From assembly GCF_037975245.1 (NCBI RefSeq), contig NC_092564.1:27446984-27510983 (forward strand): a DNA stretch of 64,000 nt. Direction: 5' to 3'. Below the pieces are notes generated by a model. It made no database searches and was not told where the DNA came from. It saw only the letters and a list, made by a program, of their open reading frames with translations. The position numbers and the translations under genes are program-made. Source of the DNA: Apostichopus japonicus (taxonomy: Eukaryota > Echinodermata > Holothuroidea > Aspidochirotida > Stichopodidae). Shown piece after piece: positions 1-12,671 of the stretch. Each line of letters starts with the position of its first letter. The stretch's first letter is position 1.

Positions 1-735
1 AAAATGCAGGTATGCACAATGAGAGGATTAAAAAAATTAACTTTGCAAGGGAAATTCCAATTTTTTTTCTCAAAATAGTCCACAAAATGAGTAATTATGG
101 TGGCATCCTCCTCCTTTTCTTTTAAATTGTGCGATTATTTCAGTTATCTTTTCATGTTCTGCTTGCTTGCACAGAGTTGTATGAAGGACTGAGGTAAGTA
201 GTTTCTGCTAACGTTAGTGTACCACCTAGGGATTAGCAATGGAATGTCATTGAAGATATAACCTTGAGCTATCTAAGGTATGTATAGCAGATGCTGGTAT
301 AGTGAGCCTATGTGTCTACAGCAATACAAGCATTCAAACCAGAGAAATGCTTCTGCATGGCTCTTTACTGGGTATGCATGGATGATTCTGGGTTTATCTG
401 CCATGGGTTTGCACAGTATTTTATGAACTGAAATCCTGATAGAAACAATCATTGGGACTTCAGGTAGTTGCAACTTACCCCTCCCCTCTACCCTCTCCCA
501 CAAACAGACAGTACATAATTAATTATTTGTTAATCATTTGATCTGAGCATTTACTGGGATTGAAGAATTTCTTTTGGTGGGACAGGTTCTGGTAGAAACT
601 TGGTTGAAGAGGGAGTTGTGGGGGTAGAGGGTGGGAGGAGACACTGCACTTTTTATAGTGACTTTTATAGAGAGAAATTGCGTTCACATAAAAACAACTG
701 GGGGTAGGTCTAAAATGGGTTGGTCCCAACATTAC

Positions 736-3700
736 CTGTAAAAATTGTGTAAACTCTTCATAAGATAGTTCCTTCTTCTTGTTTTGCCCAAAGTGAAGAC
801 GAACAAACCGACAATCGAAGTTGAAAGGGATCTCCTTATGGACTTCTGTAGCACTATATACACCTTTAAACTCATCTGAGGGGCATCAAACAGAGATAAT
901 CTAATTCACAGATCAGTTTAGTACACAGCATGTGATGATAAGTCACATTTTCATGTAGGTCAATGGCAATCAAGTCTCAAATGATCAGCAAACACAGTAT
1001 ATTGTCAATACAATTACCATATATCTGCCACTCATTTCTCACCAAATGACTCATTTTCATACATTTCTATCTTGTTCAGTGTACCACACAAAAAATGAAA
1101 ACAATTCCTTTTTTTTCAACTTTCTGTAGCAATATCCTAGCAAGCTAAAATTTAGAGGCAATATCTTCATTACAAATCCATGTATATCAAAATTGTAAAT
1201 TATATCCAATTTGGATAAATAGCTATTTTTGACATAATTACTTGGATAACAATTGCGTTATTGGCAAAATGTTTTTGAAGTAATGAATTATGCAGTTAGT
1301 ACTGTACATGTTGTGAAAGGCTTGAGTAATACAAAAATACATACTGTCTCCATTTTGCACAACAATTTGAGGTTTATGTCTATGTGAGCTTTCAAATACC
1401 AACAAATTGTTAGGTTTCTGCACACTTGAGTAGCAATAACACTAATCAGCATAGCATTGTGCTTCAGATACCACATCATCCTTCCTGAGTTACACGATAA
1501 GAATTGTGGTATTTATCAAACAGGAAAACAGAAGGAAGTGAAGGATAGGCTTCTTGCCCTAATTAAGATACATCTGTTGACATTAGTTCACATATCTGAT
1601 CTACTATGTACCTTGGTCCAATTAGACACAGCAATACATCTATTAACATTGAACTAGTAGTGGGAATTTGATGCTTCCAATGCTACAAAGTACAAACTAA
1701 AAGATATTCTTTTGTTTAAGTGTCATTGAGTATCCTCAAATATAAGAGCAAAGTCCATTTCACATCAAAACAACATTGAAAAATAAACAGAGAAAAATCC
1801 TGTGAATGATTTCCAGGCAAATGTAGATATTCATTAAATGCCACAACAGGATTTTATCAAAATTTAATCAAATTGAGCTGTAACTAATAGATGTGTCTTA
1901 TTAACCCCAAACAGACACTTTCTTGGCTACACTATACAGAGACAGGGTGGCAAAAAAGGACATGTTGACCTATTGAAGCACAAACAGGTACATTGCGCTA
2001 AAAATGTAGGCAATGAAAATATTACCAAACGAAATGAAACCCGATCCATTTGTATCAAAGAGCTGGAAAGCCACCATGTGAAGAGCATCCGGCGAACAAA
2101 GCAAGGCTTCAAACGCCTGAAATTCTATGAATGAAATCAGTCTGTAGAGAGAAAAAAAAATTGAGAATTTATTCAGGGATATTGACACAGCCAAATGATG
2201 TCTAAAAGACATTTGTGAGACCAGGATCATGAATACAAATTATGTTGCTACAGCAAGAGCTCCCTGCACTTCTGCAAGTATCATATCTCTCTCAAACAGT
2301 ATACTACTTCACCATGTCTATATCCTCTAAAACAGCATTTCACATTTAACAACTGGCTATAGCCCTTGATGTCATATCCCTCTAAACAGGATTTCACATT
2401 CAACAACATGCTATATCCATACATGTGTCATATCATGAAACAGCATTTCACAACAGCAATCTAGGCTATACCACTGCATGTGTTATCTCCAGGTAACACA
2501 GCACTTCACAGTAAACAGTAAAATGCCATACTCCTAAATGAGTCAACTTAAATCTTTAAATGTTATTGTGTTTGCATTGCTATTAAGCCTGCAGTGTCAT
2601 AGTACTTGATTATGAGACAGTCAAACTGTTACTCAAAGAGTAAACACTTCTGATCATAACATCAACATTAGAAAACATGAAAAGATTCTTTCTTGACCTC
2701 ATGCTAAGAATTCTGTACGTTTGTACAAATAAACAAGTGTGTACAGGTTAGGCTAGTGTTTTCTCTTGCACAAATGTATAAATAGAGTTGTGTCACAATT
2801 CTGTACCCATGTCATACAACATAAAACACAGAATTACTAAAAATGACTCAAATAAAAACACACAATGTAGTTTCCACACAATAGATGGTAGACAAGTCTG
2901 CTTGGTAACTGCCTACTAATCACATCCAGCAATTAGCCATGCAGAAACTCTGCAAGGATGTTAGCATCCCAATTAATATTTTACTATTCTGCAGTGTAGC
3001 ATGCACCATAATTTAGGAAAATAAAAAAGAAGTTAAAACAAATTCATGTCCTCACTTTCATTTAAAAATTTTTTATTCCACTAACCTCAAGATAGCTGTG
3101 AGTAACCAAACTATATTTAACAGCAACTAGTCATTCTGTCTCTACCCTCAACTTAAAAAATCCTCAAACAACAATTGATGGCATGATCCAATCAAAAGCA
3201 AAACCTCTTAATGCATAGGAGGTGATGACTTATGGGCCAATTCACCTTCTCCTATTAAACCAATCTATGCCCTTTTACCTGATACCCTGTGAGATCACAT
3301 TGCTCCCCTTAAAAGGCAGTGCAAATGGTGTACTTGAATCAAAGTCGACAGGTACAACTTATATTTGAAATGGATGGTGTACTGTACCTCACGATGCCAT
3401 CATACACAAAGGCTGTTATCTATTTTAAAGCCCACATGTTTCAAATATCTTTCTCTTTTTCTCCTCTTCTGGTTAGGTCTTCCTCTTATTGTTTTTTTAT
3501 AAGGCCCCATTGTCCAGCAGTCTATGTGACAACTGTACTGTCTTAGCCAATGGTACAGTAATAGAAACAGACGTTCTAGTGGGAACACAATACATTACAA
3601 AGATTAAATACATCTAGTATCCTATTCACCTGTTTATTGAGATGTACTGTTTGTAATTAGATCTTGTATTCTGTCCACCTACTTCAAATAAGTCTACAGC

Positions 3701-6403
3701 AGTTTCCTTTACTGAGATGTACCGTATGTACTTTAAGTAGTGAAGTGTTACTATGACGATTGTGTGTTCCTCTAATAGAGCAGATGTACCGTACCCAAGT
3801 CATGATCTTTCATATAGTAAAGCCTCTACACATTCTCTGTTGAGAAGTATTCAGAGGGTTACTAGGCAGGAATGTCATTTTCACTCTCACTCGGACCACT
3901 TACCCATCTTTCGTCTGATCCACCACTCCAGCCAGGAGCTTCATTGTATCTGCATTGTAATTCCTCTCAGCTTGCATTCCCAGATAACCCCGGATGAAGT
4001 CCTCTGAGGTCATAAACTGCTCCCCTTTCTTCTCAACGCTAGCATTCTGGATTGAAACAAACCGTTCGCTTGTGAAATTCAAAAGAATACTAGTGAACTT
4101 GTATGATAATATACACTCAAATAATAGATTAACACCATATACCTGCCTTATGGACTGCAGAGGTTATGTGAAAGCACCTAAGCTGAATAAGATTCTGTGT
4201 CTCTCTCTCTCACAAGACCACCAACTCAGACCCCTAACCCCGCAGAGACTATGAAAACACCACCACTGTATAGATAGATACTTGGGCATGATCAGTGGCA
4301 CTGTGAATTGTATGAATATGCAATGATTCAGTATGTAAATGTACTCAAATAATGAATATTCAGTTATTCAAAGTGCAAACGTATACATGTCTCTCTAGAC
4401 CTACACACAGCATTGCCTGATAAGTAAATCGGACTCAATTTCCTTTGCGATCTTTGTTTCACTACTTGCAGAACACTGTGGTAAAATACTGAAAATTTTA
4501 CTTTTCAGTGGTTTCTAAAAGGGGTTAGTATTTATTGTGGTTGTCGGCTTAGCGTGTCACTTGCAGTTACTATGATGCTGAAGAGATTAATTGCTTTCCA
4601 TCCCTCACACAACCCTACTCAGAGAAAATGTCATAGCATACCTTTTGAAAGATTTTCCTCAATTCTCCAGCATCCGCTCTTTTAATCAGATGCAGTGCCT
4701 TGGGATGGAAAAAAACAAAATACATAAATAATAGATGATGCAGCTGGTGTCAACTGAGAATTCTTTTCATCACATGGATGTACACAAAAATTAAATACAC
4801 AACATTAAACATATGATTTCATGACCTCTACCCTACCTAGTATGCATAAACAAACAAGATGCATACAGAACACACAACAAGAACTTGTGTGTTCATGATA
4901 ACAACAACGTGAAGCTCGTCTTCAATCATAACTTGCATCGGAAGGATTCAGTCATGTGGAATTACACTTAAAGAACTATAATCAAATCGTGTGGACTCGA
5001 TCCCTATGATATTACCTTAGGTCCAATGATTACCTTGAGACCTAAGTAACAGTTCACAGGTTAGGCCTACATAAAAACAAAGAAATATGTGGTTGAACTT
5101 CTACCACTTCAGAGTAGGCCAAACTAATCAATACAACAATGCTATAAAGTTTGGTCCTTAAATTTATCCCTCAATATGTACTGTCAACCTTAGCCACTAT
5201 TCGACCAGAATTAAAGCTTTCATCAAGTTATATACTCTGCAATGATAAAGCAAGCTTGCAGAGCTGCAGTAGAAACAAGTCAAAATATTTGGCAGTTTGA
5301 AGGAAGTGAACTTTCTCAGATACAGTGGAATCCTACAAAATCACAAGGCAGCATTAGAAACAGTTGACACTATTTGCACACAAACGTGTATAGCCTAGCG
5401 CTAGATGTGCTAGGCCTTGTACTGAACACAGTCAAGTTAAATTTACCTAAAGTGTACACTTACAATTGTTTCCACTCATCTCCTTTTCAAATTCTACAAA
5501 ACATTTTCACTTGTGGTAAAATACAAAGGGTTGTGATCAGTTAATAAAAGTTAAAGCTGTAACTGTAATGTAAGGGCTATGAGTATGAGCAACTACAGAA
5601 ATAGTAGTAGCATTACTTCAGGCATCAGGCTAATAACACTGGGCCTACTTAGTAAGTATCGGGTAGGCTAGGCCCAGTTTACTAAGTAGGATGGTGACTT
5701 CGAAGTTCGGCCACTTAAGACTTAAAACACCCCAAAACTAAATCTTCTGGTATAAATCATTTGAAAATATACTTCATATGGTGGGAGAATTTTGTTATAG
5801 TACGATACACGGCCAAACTTTCTTTCCTGCAAACTGTTTTCACGTTGTTTTCCAAGAAGATTCTTCGTGATTGTGGAACTGGTATTTCTTGCTAGAGTAT
5901 TGCGAAGTTCGGACGCGCAACCCACAGTGTGGCGATGGTGATAAAATTGGGGGCGCAGTTGCTTTTTCAGTAATTATAACAGACTTCATAGATCTTCGTC
6001 ATTTTATTGACAAATATGTAAGTAATTTCTTGCACACGGGTCATTTTGGAGAGAAAATAACTGTAGCTTCGTACTTTTTGGTGAAATTTGACTCTTCCTG
6101 TAGATTTTCATGGTGAAATCGTGTATTTCTTAAGGGTGGCCGATCTTCGCAGTATGGCGAACTTCGCAATACTGACTATACTACTACTAGTACTCATTAG
6201 GCCTGGGCTAAGTCAGGCTGTGGCCATTAAGCTGGGCCTAACCTAATTAACCTATGAAATATGATAGCCTCACTTCAGCCCAGTTGACCTACGGCATTCC
6301 AAAATGCTGGTTAGGGCCCTTGTACACTATTAATTCTCACCCGTGAAACTGGGGCTCCTGAATCACAAGATGCCCTCTTCAAACCGATCATATTTGAGGC
6401 CAT
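736..6403 (-). CDS. SLC25A12/SLC25A13: Mitochondrial calcium-regulated aspartate/glutamate carrier, 5' exons only (partial)
   Basis: The family exchanges mitochondrial aspartate for cytosolic glutamate across the inner membrane, for the malate-aspartate shuttle, and an N-terminal EF-hand domain senses calcium on the outer side. Coding exons on the minus strand, in transcript order: 6403-6341, 4698-4642, 4046-3904, 2141-2026 and 875-736, with AG/GT borders and continuous phase, giving 173 residues. Seen: [12 protein letters not shown], then a canonical EF loop DQTKDGLISFIE (residues 83-94), [13 protein letters not shown], a second loop [12 protein letters not shown] (117-128) and [16 protein letters not shown], ending in EEFTQFLQ. 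All follow aralar/citrin order. The remaining EF-hands, the six-helix carrier and the C-terminus are not in 1-735 and must lie to the left. The first exon (21 codons, starting [10 protein letters not shown]) is the weakest part: it is chosen because it ends in phase 0 at a good donor, and mammalian N-termini are shorter. It forms a divergent pair with HAT1. Confidence 0.9.
2276..2545. repeat. Diverged tandem repeat in a carrier-gene intron, unit about 65-70 bp
   Basis: Roughly four imperfect units share the order catatc-ctctaaacag-atttcacat-caacaac-gctata. Examples sit around 2330, 2383, 2440 and 2505. It lies in the intron upstream of exon 2141-2026. Copies differ by substitutions and small indels, so the array is old. 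Confidence 0.5.
6341..6403 (-). CDS. SLC25A12/SLC25A13: Candidate first coding exon of the SLC25A12/13 gene
   Basis: An ATG at 6403-6401 opens 21 codons and ends at a gtgaga donor (6340-6335). The phase-0 end matches the phase-0 start of the next exon at 4698. The resulting N-terminus is Ser/Ala/Arg-rich ([16 protein letters not shown]). No sequence similarity supports it beyond position and splice logic, so another start exon upstream is possible. Confidence 0.5.
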
Positions 6404-8049
6404 TTTCAGGGTCAGATACTCGTTCTGTTGTGCACTTGGGAGCCGCTAAGTTTGGTTAGGACATTTCCCTAAAGACGTTTCCACGCGAACCAAATTACTT
6501 TCCAACACCTGTTTAGGCTTGTTCGTTTTAAACGGCCCACTGCTACATAAACGTGACAGCAACGGTTGGGGCAGACGACAGGTCGTTGGATTAGTCGATA
6601 GTGGGCCCTGATACTAGTTGGACCTTGCGCCTAGTGTTGTGTGAGCAATTCTACGTGTATCTCACCCAGAATGTGTAGTATGCAGACGTTAGTGTGTAGA
6701 AGCAATTAGCGACGTACACATCAGACGACGTTGGTCTGTTGCCATTCTTTCAGCATAGCAGAAAGTTCATAAACATGCTCTGTGCATGATCACGAAGGCT
6801 GCCCTCGATATGAAATGTGGCAATCCTGAAAAAAAGTGATCTGCATTGGCGATCAAGGGAACTGGAGTTGAAGGGGAAAAAACTACTGTAGCTATTCTTC
6901 AGAGCAAAATATATTATAAAAAAACGAAAATTTGAGAGCCTCTAATCTATCACTGATAATTTCAAAGTAAGTTAAAAGATCAGTCAAAAGCAACACAACA
7001 CATTACTCACGGCAACACGATGCCATTTAAAATTCATATAAATAAAACTGAAGCCTGGTTCTGTTCAACAGGGACAACAAGTTCTTATCAAGGATATTAT
7101 GAAATTCAAGCTTATTAGCAGGGCCGTAGCCTTACGGTGGCAGGGGACATCTGCCCCTGCGATTTTCACTACCTGAATGAAAAGTAGACATACGGTATAA
7201 TGTGAACGCCTGGACAGTATACGCCTTTTCCGTTACTTTTAGCCAATAGGTTATTAACATTTTTTTCGGATTTCATTTGTCAGTAGTGTGCAATCTCAAG
7301 ATTCTAGGCACGTATTGTAGGAATGGCGTTCAAATAGAACACAAGGTTAATTTTATTTTACCGTTCATCCCATTTGCACAATCGCAGATGCGATGACCGT
7401 GCGTTTGTTTTGGTTTTCACAGTTTTGGTAGAATAACAATAAACGTAGAGAGTTCCTAAGATTTAACCTGCGTGAACAGTCGAGCAGTCTAATGTGAAAC
7501 CACGGCTCATAAATGTGTTTTGTGTAAGCCTATATCAGTTATATTATTAGCCCCTAAGTTACAGCCTGTGCCATGATTTACTGAGATTGCATATATACCA
7601 GGGCCATTTAACGTACTAATTAGGGGACCGCGTCCCGCAGTACCCTACACGACCCACCCACTCAGCCCCCCCCCCCTCCCCTCCACCCAGTAGGTTCTAG
7701 CTTTGTGGCATGTAAAACAAATAATGATAACACAAGCTAACGGCAATTAATTTACACCTAAATTCTCCATTTGACTTCCCCTCAGCATATATAGGCTAGA
7801 GGGCTACCATCAATGCCCTTGCAGGCTTTTCTATCTTCAATTACCTGTGTAAAACAATTTATAAAGCAGAACTTATAAATGAATGTAAAGTCCTATTTAA
7901 CCTCTACAAAGTGATTTTACTGAATACATTTTTTATAATTTAACAATTTTCTCTTTATTTTTAAGTGTAAATTTGTCTAAAACAAAAGATCTCAAACTAA
8001 AGAATGTTTAGATGCTACTAACAAGGCCTGGAAAGTGCCATTACCGGCA

Positions 8050-8390
8050 GTGGCGTAGGAAGGTATCTTTGAGTTGCGGGCTGAAGACTGATGGCCGGCC
8101 TGGGTGAGGGGTCTAAGGGGATTTTTTTTTGCATTTCCAGGTGGCCTCAGATGCAATTTGGTGCAATTATAGCACACTTCAACCCACCCACTCCATTTTG
8201 TATATAATTTTGCATTTTCACCTGGCCTTATAGATGCAATTTGGTGCTCCAAATGAGATTTTTTTCTCATTTGGAAATGAAAAAGGGGTTTTCTGATTTG
8301 CAAAGCAAGGGGGGGGGGCGGAATGACACTTCCGCCCCCTATTTTTCACTGGGGGGCTGTCGCCCCCAGCCCCCGGTTCCTACGCCCTTG
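8050..8390. mobile_element. MITE-like element with 10-bp flanking direct repeats
   Basis: The ends are inverted: gtggcgtaggaa at the left and ttcctacgccc at the right, 341 bp apart. The target word attaccggca is present on both sides (8040-8049 and 8391-8400), the footprint of an insertion. The element carries a G run and the hairpin ggggggctgtcgcccccagc near its right end and has no credible ORF. It has inserted into an older repeat whose halves continue at about 8020-8049 and 8391-8460. Confidence 0.7.
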
Positions 8391-9293
8391 ATTACCGGCA
8401 TGGGCGGGATTACGGGGGGGGGGCAAGAGGGGGCATTTGTCCCCCCACTTTTTCCCAGACATTAGTTGTTTTTTTTGTCGTTTTTGCATACAAATGTGCA
8501 CAACCCTAATCGAAATTATTCCCCCACAACAGCTCTATCAAAATAGGCCTATTTGATTCGAATCTAAGTCGAATTTGTGATTACCATAGTAGCATGAAGC
8601 ATGCAGAATAACTGGAGCTAGAGCTAGCACATGGTTCGCAGCACAGGTTACGAATCCTGGAGTTAACAAACTAGCGATTCAATTCTGCATGTGATGAATC
8701 CGCGGAATGTGCTACAGTGCTAGCTTCAGGAATTGATTTGAGATTGAGATTTGAATTGAGAAACGATTTACGAAAGCCAAATTTGCATATTGGGTATATC
8801 AATAATTAAATTCAATATACTGACACATGACACCCCCCCCCCCCCGTGTAATTCAACAATATGCAATGGCAATGCCGATGTAATTTCTTTACTGCTCGAA
8901 ATCCTGGAATGATGCATGCAAATCGAATAATGTAAATTACAAATTGGCACTAACACAGTAACACATTAAATACATTGTTACAGTATACAGCACTCCGCAG
9001 TTTCGGTAGGGCCGATAAAATAATGTGTGGCTTTGAGTCCGGTTTTCGGATCTATTCTCGATGATGAATGAAACACTTACGTTTGGTTTTGCATAAAAGT
9101 GGGGGGGGGGGTGAAGGTTTGTTCAGCCCCCAATATTTGCCAAGTGCTCCAAGAAGTGGGGGCTGCGGGGAGAATTTCGAAGTGGGTGCTGAATATATTC
9201 TTGATCGGTAGAATGCGCAATACACTAATAATTTTAGGGGGAAAGAACTGTCTAGATGTGATTTATTGTTACCAGAGGTGTCATATTTGCTGA

Positions 9294-9770
9294 TCTAGGA
9301 TTTCCTTTTTGCTTAAATTTCGACGCTCCTTGCCAACCGATGATGACGCTCCGCTTAGATAGTGACGTATAACAAAAGTTTTACATCACCATGTGACCAT
9401 ATGTTATACTATCAATCCTCTTCAAATTTTTAAACGATAATTAACTATCTAGATACAATTGCAGACATGAGATCCATATTTCAAGGATGGGTACATGCAG
9501 CTTAGAGCACTCGGGAAGTGCCGTTTCCGGCCATCTGGAGGGTTTGTAAAGCCAAAAAATTTCTTGTACGCTCCGCGCCACCCGATGGTGGCGCTCCGCT
9601 TAGATAGTCTTGATGGCAGGTTTGCCCCCCCCCCCCACTTTCACAACTGCACTTTCACAACTCAAATCCCGCCCCTGATTACCGGTTATCTGGAAGGCAC
9701 CTTTGTCCAAAACTTTCTTCCTATACGGTACGCACCAAGAGATAGTGGCGCTCCTCTTAAACTATAATGG
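9294..9770. repeat. Three partial direct copies of one transposon end
   Basis: A block ending in cgctcc-(n)-gatggtggcgctccgctta recurs at about 9294-9365, 9526-9605 and 9680-9770. The last two copies also share the preceding ccgg-(n)-atctgga block. A C run of about 14 bases (around 9626) lies between them. These are fragments of an unidentified mobile element family; short ORFs across them are incidental. Confidence 0.55.
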
Positions 9771-9934
9771 TTCTTTTTGGGAAATGGCTGTAGCAAGGTT
9801 CTTTCCATTCTAACGACCACACTAAAATGGTATTTTAATACTTCCGTTTCTGCATCTTGTTAGGCTGATCCATTTCATTATCAGAGCCATCGACCCAACC
9901 CCCTCTCCGTCAAAAATAAAAAATTGAAATTGAC

Positions 9935-10205
9935 GAATTAGAAAGTGAATGAGTGAAGTGAATGAACGAATGGACCGCAAAGAGTGAACGTATGAACAAA
10001 TAGCGAATGTATGTTTGAATGGACGAATGCACGAATTGACGAACGAATGAGCGAGTGCATGAGCGAACCGGAACGATTGAATGATTACATTAATGAACGA
10101 GTGAATGAATGAACGAAAGAATGAATGTACGGTATGGATGGATGAATGAATGAATGATTGGATCGATGAATGGATGGATGGATGAATCAATCAATGAATG
10201 TATAC
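9935..10205. repeat. Degenerate tetranucleotide array (GAAT/GAAC/GGAT)n
   Basis: Long run of gaatgaatgaacgaatg-type words with frequent C/T and A/G exchanges. Because four-base repeats shift phase without making stops here, both strands show misleading ORFs rich in Ile-His-Ser or Asn-Glu. Related but sparser words continue to about 10445. Confidence 0.85.
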
Positions 10206-10256
10206 AGAGCCGAGATTTCGAAATAAAAGGTACATTTCGAAATGTAGACCTTTTGT

Positions 10257-10310
10257 GGCAGCTCATCTCAAAATTGACCGATTTCGAGTCATATCGGAAT
10301 TCAGACCGTT
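10257..10310 (+). repeat. Copy 1 of a dispersed repeat (ctcatctcaaaatt-ccgattt-gagtcata)
   Basis: A stretch of about 55 bp, ggcagctcatctcaaaattg followed by ccgatttcgagtcatat, recurs in diverged form at 11125-11185. Both copies are preceded by gaatgaat-type sequence, so repeat and microsatellite probably moved or duplicated together. Confidence 0.6.
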
Positions 10311-10946
10311 CCGCCCTCGAGATTGCGACAAACGAAGGAATGAAAGCACGTCAGTGGACAAAAATGATGAGCGAATCACGATTAGACAAAACTGAACGGA
10401 CGAAATGTCCGAACAAGGAAACGAACGAAGTTAATAAATGCAATGAATAGGCCTATAAATGTCGGAATGAATTAATAAGCAATTGGATATATGCCTCTGG
10501 TAGCCAGGGACCTCTCAGCAGCCTCCAACATGGTTGACTAAACAATATACTCTTACGCGATTTTTCGGAATAAAGGGGTAATGCTTTAGACTGGGTTTTG
10601 CAATTACCTAAACGTGAGGGAAATGAAAGTGAGGGTGGGACAGGCGTTTTCTGAGGAAATGAAGCTTCCTTTTTCTGTTCCGCAAGAGAGCTGCGCGGGT
10701 CCGGTGTTAGTTTAATTTGTAATCAAGTATTTTGCAAGACTACATTACTGCCAACCCTCAAAGGAGGGTCACGGGGTGGTATCTCTATTATTGGGTAGGC
10801 GGACGATCACTCCTACAGTTCCTTCAAAGCATCAAGTACATATCATTTCACTAGTACTGTTTTAGGGTTTTTTGTTGTTGTATAGAGCCACTGCCTATAG
10901 GCCTATATAGTTTCTATAGAAGTGAGCGTTATGGAAATGCCATTAC

Positions 10947-11065
10947 TATTATTATGATTATGATTATGGTTATATGATTATGATTAGAATTATGATTATG
11001 ATTATTATAATTATTATTATTATGATTATTATTATTATTAATATTAATATTATTATTATTATTAA
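10947..11065. repeat. (ATT/ATG)n trinucleotide microsatellite
   Basis: Imperfect run of attatt, gattat and attattatt words, with one ggttatatg interruption. No coding potential. Confidence 0.9.
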
Positions 11066-11124
11066 ACGAATGAATGTGTCAATGAGTTAGTGGAATTAAT
11101 AATTAAATGAACAATGATTTGAGC

Positions 11125-11185
11125 GGCTCATCTCAAAATTTGCCGATTTTGAGTCATATAGATATTCGGATTCAGTCTTCATCGA
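11125..11185 (+). repeat. Copy 2 of the dispersed repeat at 10257-10310
   Basis: Contains gcggctcatctcaaaatttg, ccgattttgagtcatata and ggattcag in the same order as the first copy, 870 bp downstream and in the same orientation. Confidence 0.6.
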
Positions 11186-12671
11186 CATTGCTCTGACATT
11201 GCACATGAACTTGAAAACGAGGGTTATCTAATGTAGAAGGAAGGTAGTAGCTATACTCAGTACGGTAAGGAACTATAGGATAGGATAGCAAGTTAGTCTA
11301 CTTAGGGTAAGGAAAATCTCATATGCGTTAAGTTTTAAGTTCAGGGCTTGCATGTTAACTTAATGTTGTCCAACACATTTTGTTTAATGTTCTGTGCTTT
11401 TATTCGCAAATCTCAAAGTTTAAACCTTATTTCATTGTTAGTGGATGAATTAAGCCCGACCCATTTAACAGATAATCATTTCGGGTAACAAATGTACGTT
11501 CTCTTGAGGATTCGATATGTATTGCAATATGAATTCGGCAAATTAAAATCAAATTGCAGCATTTTTAAGATGGTAACACTTGCATCACCTATGAACAATT
11601 AAAAAAGAAATGTATATTCATGTTGCATGTGATGTACTCTTTCTCATTGGCTGGCCGTTTCCTCTTGACAAAGTTTTTGCCTGATTCGGTCAAGGGTTAC
11701 AACAAAAGCAAAACCCGCGAAACACTGAACTTGATCAAGTTGTTTAAATGAAAAACTGTCTAAAAAGTTATTTTCTCCACTGAACGCATGCAGATGAAGT
11801 ACACCTTTGGCTTAAGTATATCAGAAGTATGGGTAAGTATGGTAACGTTCATACCTGAAATAACAACAAGCACTGGGATTATATTTGGTAAATAATACAT
11901 GTTGTAAAATGCACATATCTAGAGGTGTACGTGTTTAACATTATGCCCAATCTGGAATAACGTTAGGAAGCTAACCTAACGAAGTTACTCGCTAGCTTAA
12001 GCACTAGGCCTAACTAGCAACTCTAGCAACACAGTCAGTGGTTAGTTATAGTACTAGCCTAGTTAGGCCTAACGTTAGGCCTATTGAAAAGTTAACCATT
12101 GCTACAACATTGGTAAACAGCCGCGATTTTTTTGCTGTAGTACTGTTACTGTGTTTGGAAGTGTTTCAATCACTGAGTGGGTGCTGTATAGAGTACCAAA
12201 CATGCGCAACTTGTAACTATTTGCTGGATGTATTTTGTCTTCATTTCCTCACTTTAATCTGGCCAATTCATGTTGGTAATACAACAATTATTGCAATATA
12301 GCCAATGAAATAAGAATTTTTGGATTTTCATTTAATAGACTATAGATTAATAGATCTCAAAATTGTTAGGTAGCCTATATATACTAAATAGTTCACTAAA
12401 ATTTGGTAACTACTTTTTTCATTGGTTGTCCTATACTAGCCTAGTACTACTAATACTAGACACTTTAAGAAAAAATAGAGAGAAACAGAGGTCTCCAGAG
12501 CAGAATTGATCGGGATCCTTTGCAAATGATTGTCCTCAATGATAATTCTTTCTTACAGTTTTTTCCTCCACAGAACCTTTTGTGTAAGGTCATTTTCAAC
12601 TGAGTACATACATCCATTCAGTTTATGACGGTCAAATAGTTTCAACGCAAAGTGTGAATTAGAGAACCGTT

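Larger units (their letters stand above)
6404..12671. other. Divergent intergenic region between the carrier gene and HAT1, rich in decayed transposons
   Basis: About 6.3 kb with no supportable gene. It should hold both promoters, near 6404-6650 (minus direction) and 12400-12671 (plus direction), but I see no clear TATA box. Between them are transposon ends (for example gggccgtagcc at about 7123), long C or G runs (about 7664, 8312, 8414, 8831, 9102, 9626), a small inverted-repeat transposon (8050-8390), three partial copies of one repeat (9294-9770) and simple repeats (9935-11065). Confidence 0.7.

Noticed and set aside
1-735. Further SLC25A12/13 exons
   Set aside because: No minus-strand segment here resembles the next family block (helix after TQFL, EF-hands 5-8); short ORFs at 273-503 and 523-732 have no similarity.
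5722-5925. Minus-strand ORF of 67 codons as carrier exon 1
   Set aside because: It has no phase-0 donor leading to 4698 and no resemblance to family N-termini; 6341-6403 fits better.
9822-10190. Minus-strand ORF of 122 codons rich in Ile-His-Ser-Phe
   Set aside because: It is a translation of the GAAT tetranucleotide array; no splice logic or family resemblance.
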